From positions 54,307,401 to 54,371,400 of the forward strand of contig NC_133529.1 of the NCBI RefSeq assembly GCF_048544455.1: 64,000 nt of DNA, in the 5' to 3' direction. Shown in pieces: positions 58,036 through 64,000 of the stretch. Numbering within the stretch: position 1 is the stretch's first letter; the number at the start of each line of letters is the position of its first letter. A program made the position numbers and the translations under genes. The notes beneath the pieces are model-generated. The model saw only the letters and a list, made by a program, of their open reading frames with translations. It was not told where the DNA came from and did not search any database. The DNA comes from Silene latifolia (Eukaryota; Streptophyta; Magnoliopsida; Caryophyllales; Caryophyllaceae).

Positions 58036-59784
58036 TGATGTGACCATAATTGGCGCATATTTAGCCCCCGAATTACCATTGTTTCCATGCTTTTTAGTAC
58101 CTATTTGGGTCATTTCTTATCTTTAGTTCTTTGTTTTGCATATTCTTTGAGATTTTGATCCCTTGGTAGGAAAGGAGTAAGAATCTTGCATTTTCATGGC
58201 AAAACGAGGCTAAATTGATCGTATTCAATGACCAAGCATCAAGGAGAGACAAGACTAGAAGGCCTTTGTACATAGCATAGTAGAAGAGCATTGTTGAGGA
58301 AAGGATCCTTGAGTCCCCAAGGAAATCCCCAAGGAATTCATGAAGAAAAGGGAAGAAAAGATGCTGACAGACAATCCGAACGGATTGTATACAATCCGTC
58401 CGTCCGCCCAAGCCCAATCCGAGCGTCCCTCAAAGGAATCCGCTCGGATTCCCCCTCGCCAATCCGAGCGTCTTGCCCAAGGATCCGCTCGGATTCCTCA
58501 GCCCAGATCCGGCCGTCCCGACTCCCATCCGCACGGATTTCAGTACAGCACGTTTTCATTCTTCAAGCCACGATAAGAGAAGCCCTTCTCTCAGAAAATA
58601 CCGGAGTCTCCTTGCTCAACTTAAAAAGTGTAATTACTAGTTTAGCCCTTAGTTAACCCTAATGCATCCTCCCTAATTTTCACTATAAATACCCCATTAG
58701 TCTAATTAGAGGAGCATGTTCTTCTTATCAATAATTAGTGTAGTTAATATCAATCAAATCTCTCTTTAATATTGTAATCAAATATTAATCAAGTTTTAAT
58801 CCAAGTTTTAGTTCTTTAATCTCTCTCTTGTTCTTACTTTATTTTGGGTAATTGAAGATTATTTGGGTTATTATTGGGAGATTGACAACCTCTCAATCTA
58901 GGATTCAAGTACTTCTATTATTCTTGCTTTATTATTGGAATCATTAGTAGGTATAATCTCTTAATCCCTTTTTAATTATTGCTAATTACTTTCATTTATT
59001 CATCATGTTTCATTATGTTAGTATGATTGACAACCTTTCTAGCATGATCAATATGATAATGAGTGAGTAGTCTCTTAGCTAGGGTTTAATGGGTGATTAG
59101 GGGAAACCAACATGGGGAATGATTCATGCTTAAATTAATATGCTTTCATATCTTATTTTCTTGCTTGTTTTGATCTTAATACATGCACATGTTATATTTG
59201 ATGAAATGTTAAGCCTATGAATCCTTGCATTTACTATCATCTTCTATCTTTTCAACTTGACTTGTAAGATATAACCCAACTCGAGTCTTGTTAGACCATG
59301 CATGTGTTGAGTAGGAAAGATTAAGTCGACTTGTAGGTGTTGTACAATCTAATCGATTCGGCTCCGGGACCCAAACTTTCCTAGGATTGTAAGATATAAC
59401 CCAACTCAATCCATCACAACAATAATTGCTTGCTTATAATTTGAGAACATGTTTGTATGATCATATCCCATGAATCCCCTATGAACCCATGACACCCTAG
59501 TGCCTTTAATCAATTGTTTACACCCCTTATTTCATTCATCTTGCTAGTTTATTTTCATTGCTATTTTAGTTTAGTAACCTTCTACATCAACCCAATTTGT
59601 GACACCCCTTAGACACTACTAGTTACAATAGAATTCTCATTTCAATACCCGTCCCTTGGGATCCGACCTTTACTTGCCTCTTTACTAATTGTAGAGTTGT
59701 TTGTGAAGTATAAATTGTGTTTTGTATCGACCATTGACCAACGACCACATATGCTTAATTGTGAACACGAAATGGACTCGATCA
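58036..59784 (+). repeat. Athila-like copy 2, 3' LTR
   Basis: It is nearly identical to the 5' LTR. The dyad array is at about 58375-58540 and the TATA box at 58684-58691. It lacks 11 bases of the GAAGAAAAG run found in the 5' LTR. Confidence 0.92.
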
Positions 59785-59789
59785 GTAAG

Positions 59790-61644
59790 CCATATACAAA
59801 CAGAGAAATACAGAGCCAATCATTGATCAAACAAAACAAGATTATTATTAATTTTAATTTGTAATTGCGGGAGCCATTAATTAGGATATTTATTTCTTCC
59901 ACACGCGATAATGCCGCGCGGTGTATGAATCCATAGTGAAGAAAAAAGAAAGAGAAATTAACAGGATCGTCTTACCGATTTGATGCTTCAATGGAATATG
60001 GTAGATGAGAAATGATTGTCGTCGATCAATTAGGCTGAAGCAAGGAAACAAGTAACTAAGTAAGAGATATTAGGGTTTTTATTAGGGTTTGTTTTATGGG
60101 TTTTATTAGTCTCAAGCAAGGGAACAATTTATTAATATTTTTCTTTTCTATTATAATAGGTTATATCCTTCTCTCTCATCATAGGCTTGGATTGAAGGGT
60201 TGTTACATATTAATTTGCAGCGAATTTACCGTTTGTATATGGTTATAACTGATAATTCCAAGTTCAACTTATACCGTATGAAATATATATGATCAGTATT
60301 TATGATGCTAAAGACCAATTAAAGAATAAAGAAACCAATAATGAAAAACCCTAATTGGAAACTCCAATTTATTTATACATTAAGATTATTGAGTTAGCAT
60401 AGATTAAATTAATAATTAATAAAATAAAATACTACTCCGTAATATTTGTGCTTTATTGTAACAATAAGAATATAGTAACTTGCTTTAGAATTATAGCATG
60501 GTTAGAATTGCCTACAAACACATACTCCTTGCTTAAGGATTGGTACGTTCACATGCAAAGGCTATAAGATTAAGATTCTAACACAAAGCAAACACTAACA
60601 AATACGGGTAATCTGTAATATTTAGTTTTAATGAATGATCACATATTCACATACTGATACAGACATTATAAAGAGTTTCGAAAAGGTTGGTATGATCAGT
60701 ATTTATGATTCTCAACTTCCTATTTTTTGTGTTAGTTTGGTTGATAAGGCCGAGGGACAATGGAATATACTCGCTTCTTTTAATGAATTCCATAAATTTG
60801 ATTAAAATATATCTCACATATATTAAACAAATGTATAAAATTCATTTAAATGGAGCGAATAAACTATAAAAGTTGTATTAGTCTTACTAAATTATGCAGA
60901 AAGTTGATCAAATGATCAAATAATTTTCTTTCTACCCTTTTATATGAATATATGATGGATAGTTACTATTTTATTCCTTATTTTTCATTAAGTTTTAATA
61001 TTTGTTAGACGGACACTGAATAATGTTATGGAACCTTACAACTGGAAGAAATAAACAACATTTTAAATCATTAATAAGGAGTAACAAGTTATCTATTAGT
61101 CGTGGATCATTGTACTTTCAGGGGTTTGTACATTTATTAATTTGATATAGAGATAAAACGACTTGCAGTTTTGAGGAGTTTACATTGTATAATGAGGTGA
61201 TGACAATTGTTGAGCTAAGTATTTGGGTGATAAGCAAAGCATTCAATGAAAATTTAATTCATTTACTATAACTATATGGTGTTTTGCGGATAACTAACTT
61301 AATTTACAAATTACTAAATTATATTCCCCTAAAAAATCTATCTATAAATTTGAAAAGTGAAAACTTAAAGGATAAAACTTTAAAATAATTTGTAATTATC
61401 CTCTTATTCTAACAAATTGTAATTCTTATTCCTAGAATCCTTACGTAAACGTACTTCTTAATCTTATATAAAATTAATAAGATAATTTTTTGAAAAGAAA
61501 GAAACTTTATTGAAAGGTGTTCAAATTAATAAGATAGGAAGATTTATACGGAGTACCTTATTTGAGTGATTGAAATACAACTTTTACGTATAATTCAAAA
61601 TGATATTAAAAGGTCTAAACAATTAGAGGAAGGACAAATTTGAA
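59790..61644. other. Helitron interior right of the Athila insertion, no gene seen
   Basis: AT-rich DNA with no supported coding frame, tRNA or clear repeat. The minus frame at 59642-59902 straddles the LTR border and is spurious. Confidence 0.6.
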
Positions 61645-61675
61645 ACCCGTGCAACGCACGGGCACAAAATCTAGT

Positions 61676-62677
61676 ATACAATATTACTTACTCTAAAAAA
61701 AAAAGAATATACAATATTACTCCAGTTATATTCAAATACTTTTAAAGTACCACAATAGCTTATTAGTCAACAAAAAAGGTCTCATCTTGTAAGATCCTAA
61801 ATTTCAAAATTCTATTCAATAGTAGATTATACTAATTCTCTTGTCATAGTATTTCATAGATTATTTTCATCATTTTTTCAAGGATTTCTTCTCCGGATAT
61901 GAGAGTTTTTTTTTCTATTGATAAGGTAAAGAAACTAGATTGATCGGAATCAATCTATAACATCCTTGCGGATGAGAAAGGTGAAAGAAAATCAATGATT
62001 TTCAAACAACCCTGAATCGATCGAACATAATAAAAGGGCATTAAAGAGAAAACTCTCAATAAAAAAGAATGTCACCTCAACCCAACAAAGAACAGAATAA
62101 TAAATAAAAAACTTAAGAAGTAGTCATCCAAAATTACAAGTGCAAATAAGTCAACAGGGTAAACAAAGAGGCTGTGTGCTGTCAGTAGGAAAAAAAATCA
62201 GATTTCAAAAGAAATCCAAAAAGATCAAAAGTTCCACCATATTTCTATTATCAACATTGATTTAGGTACAATCAAATTGAATATACTCTTGAAAAATTGC
62301 TCTTTTACCCTTGATTTAAGCCTTCTTTAACCAACATATGACTAAAATAAACTCTCCTAGGCTAAAATGGATAGTAAATTAAAGTCGAGTCTTTAAGAAG
62401 GAGAAAATCAAGAAAGAAAACTGAATTTTTTTATTTAAAAGACTAAAAAGACAAGAATCTACACAACCATGAAGATGATTATGAAGATAAGTGATGAAGG
62501 GCTGGGAAGAAGAACATGGAAAAGCAAAATTTCCATATCCCTTTTTTCTAGGTTTTTGAGAGAGTTTCTCTCTCTCAAGTTTCTCTCTGTCAATAAAAAT
62601 GTTATTATTGTTAATTGTTTGTTTTGATGTTAATTAATTCATTTAATTTGTTTACTTTTAAGATTTTTTATAAGTAA
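61676..62677. other. Anonymous AT-rich DNA between Helitron-type ends
   Basis: No gene seen. It contains polypurine and TCTCTC stretches near 62560-62590 but no feature I can name. Confidence 0.5.
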
Positions 62678-63211
62678 CTAGTTTTGTTACTCGTGAAAAT
62701 TCACGGGACTATTTATGGCTTTCCGCTTATGTTTATTGTTTGATGTCATGTGTACAATGTACTCGATCTTGACATCTTGTGAAGAATTAAGATTTAGATG
62801 ATAGCCTATAACCTTGCTTTAGTTTTCGTTATATTTTTGTATGTGTTAAGCACGAACTTTCATACTACTTTATCCTTTTAACTAAAGAGAGTTGAGACAA
62901 TGCTTTTATAATGGATAGTGGAAAGTTAATATATAGGCAATATTATTGGATATTCAAAAATTAAAAAGAGGGCATTGATTTTAGGATGGTTTTTTTGAGG
63001 AAATGGACAGTAAAATTAAGATACTGCCATATAAGGAGTAATACTTTGGAAAATTGAATTTTAAATCATTTACATGTATTATGAGTTCTGACATTATTTG
63101 CTTCAGTGATAAATAATAATCATTAAGGCCCTTATTAAACTACCCTATTGAACATTTATTTCTTTTATTTAATAAGATGACCTATTGTTTCCCTTTAATA
63201 TTATTATACGT
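62678..63211 (-). mobile_element. Possible short Helitron-like element (minus strand)
   Basis: The minus-strand 3' end shows the hairpin CCCGTGAATTTTCACGAG, AACAAAA and CTAG at 62678 after A62677, just like the end at 38868. The 5' end may be TATAATAATATTAAAGGG near 63190-63211, but the expected TC is not clean, so this end is tentative. Confidence 0.35.
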
Positions 63212-63287
63212 TGTCATTATAATACCACAATTTATTTTTTATCTCCACCTTCATTAACAAAATCTTTTTTTCTTCTCTGTAATAAAT

Positions 63288-64000
63288 TGTTGAAATGATA
63301 CGAAATTTGCGCGGAAGCGGTTTCAAAGGATAAAGAACAATAATGAAAAAGGGATATTTGCTTCGAAATCTGTCTTGAAATCGAAACAATGGGATATTTG
63401 CGCGATCTAGACCTATAGATCGAACAATGGTGATTGAATCGCAAGACATATTGCTATCAATCGGGTTAGAGTTTGAAAACGCGTCAAACAATAACAGTTT
63501 CGGAACGAAACGCGTCGATCCTATGTTTACAGAACTTGCAAACACAAACAAAGCAACAACTTTGATTTTAATTCAATATCATAATCTATCTGAAAATAAC
63601 ATACAACGACTTCTATTTATACTAGAAAATAAACGACCTAGTGCTGCCTTGCTTCACAAGTTAATATTTTCCTAAAACCCGACTTATACAATTACCTTAT
63701 TCTATTATTCTGAAACTAGGAAATAAATAAACTAGTAATAATCTAATTAGGAAATAAACTAGTTCTATGGTTTTTAGGAAACCTTTATTAAACTCCTAAT
63801 TAAAATATCAGCAATAAAAATTATAGTATTCCTCCTACATCGAGCTAACCATTTTCGGATCATCCCCTCCCCCTTTGAAAGGAATTGTCCTCAATTCATG
63901 TAACTTAATCCGCCAGGATCAAAAACGAACACACCTTCGACGCCAAGCCTCATCTCGTTCATTCCTCTTAATTTCAAAGATCCTCTTGTGCCATAACCGC
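63288..64000 (-). mobile_element. 3' end of a Ty3/gypsy element: 3' LTR, polypurine tract and polyprotein tail
   Basis: The LTR is 63288-63839 (552 bp; in element sense it starts TGTAGGAGGAATAC and ends TTTCAACA) with a TATA box TATAAATAG (minus, about 63613-63622). Next to it on the right is the polypurine tract AAAGGGGGAGGGGATGAT. This overlaps the end of a frame reading LHELRTIPFKGGGDDPKM, the usual kind of C-terminal tail of a gypsy polyprotein. A TGA near 63932 breaks that frame. The rest of the element lies right of the window. The open frames within the LTR are not genes. Confidence 0.65.

Larger units (their letters stand above)
48725..59784 (+). mobile_element. Athila-like gypsy retrotransposon, copy 2, young, non-autonomous
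   Basis: The LTRs are 48725-50483 (1759 bp) and 58036-59784 (1749 bp), with a perfect target duplication GTAAG (48720-48724, 59785-59789). A tRNA-Asp-type primer site and a purine-rich tract are present. By eye the LTRs differ by an 11-base indel, a 1-base indel and about four substitutions, so the insertion is recent. Both internal ORFs are fully open. There is no reverse transcriptase, RNase H or integrase: DNA between ORF2 and the 3' LTR is non-coding. It must be mobilised in trans. Confidence 0.93.
47229..61674 (+). mobile_element. Helitron-like element, split by Athila-like copy 2
   Basis: It begins TCTAGTATATATATAAAAGAGG right at the 3' end of the previous Helitron-like element. The first 60 bases resemble that element's start (gagGCTTTTTTC...). 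It ends with the hairpin ACCCGTGCAACGCACGGG (about 61645-61662), ACAAAATCTAG and T61675. Without the Athila insertion it is about 3.4 kb. It carries a type I MADS-box pseudogene at its 5' half. 59790-61640 shows no gene. Confidence 0.55.

Noticed and set aside
63204..63675. Overlapping open frames near the right edge
   Set aside because: They fall in the 552-bp gypsy LTR and its flank; not protein-like.

Overview
The window is gene-poor, AT-rich nuclear DNA from a flowering plant. It is built almost entirely of transposable elements inserted into one another. I found no intact host housekeeping gene, rRNA, tRNA gene or CRISPR array. The mix of L1-type LINEs, Athila-like gypsy elements with a tRNA-Asp primer site, Copia, CACTA, Helitron-like and Stowaway elements is that of a eudicot. 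The families remind me of Caryophyllales (Silene-like) genomes, but the sequence alone does not prove that.

Regions: (1) 1-4590 is a minus-strand LINE whose 3' end runs off the window. (2) 4591-12392 is a minus-strand LTR element with a tRNA-Met-type primer site and a 1.75-kb LTR at 10641-12392. It holds a plus-strand LINE (about 5156-9127). (3) 12393-13212 is a LINE 3' fragment, and 13213-13744 is a decayed Copia element. (4) 13745-38248 is a CACTA element inserted in the Copia LTR (target duplication TTG). It is split by a long solo LTR (14309-27901), which is itself split by a minus-strand Athila-like element (15662-26730, target duplication ATCAC). A second solo LTR sits at 33656-34765. 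(5) 38252-48724 holds Copia remnant, Helitron-like elements, a Stowaway MITE and a type I MADS-box pseudogene. (6) 48725-59784 is a young plus-strand Athila-like element with a perfect GTAAG duplication, inserted in a Helitron-like element. (7) 59790-64000 is the rest of that Helitron, another Helitron-type end, and the 3' end of a minus-strand gypsy element.

The most interesting part is the CACTA element. Without its insertions it is about 9.8 kb. It encodes a decayed TNPA-like protein fused to a Ulp1-type cysteine protease (28225-31834), a small GRF-zinc-finger/coiled-coil/membrane protein (32494-32941), and three diverged copies of a roughly 190-residue protein that I read as XS-domain proteins. 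XS is the RNA-binding fold of the plant silencing factor SGS3. Only the middle copy (36204-36785) is intact. Clusters of the AACGGTT subterminal motif, the expected binding-site type for a CACTA TNPA protein, lie not only at the element ends but upstream of every cargo gene. I see no TNP2 transposase. My hypothesis is a TNPA-controlled regulon carrying proteins that could touch RNA silencing.

The two Athila-like elements share a gag-protease ORF and a second ATHILA-type ORF, and both lack reverse transcriptase and integrase. Both carry arrays of short CpG dyads (arms ATCCG or GACG around a 2-base centre). These lie just upstream of a TATA-like site in the LTR and again before the second ORF. 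Arrays of the same design but different sequence occur in two unrelated LTR families here.
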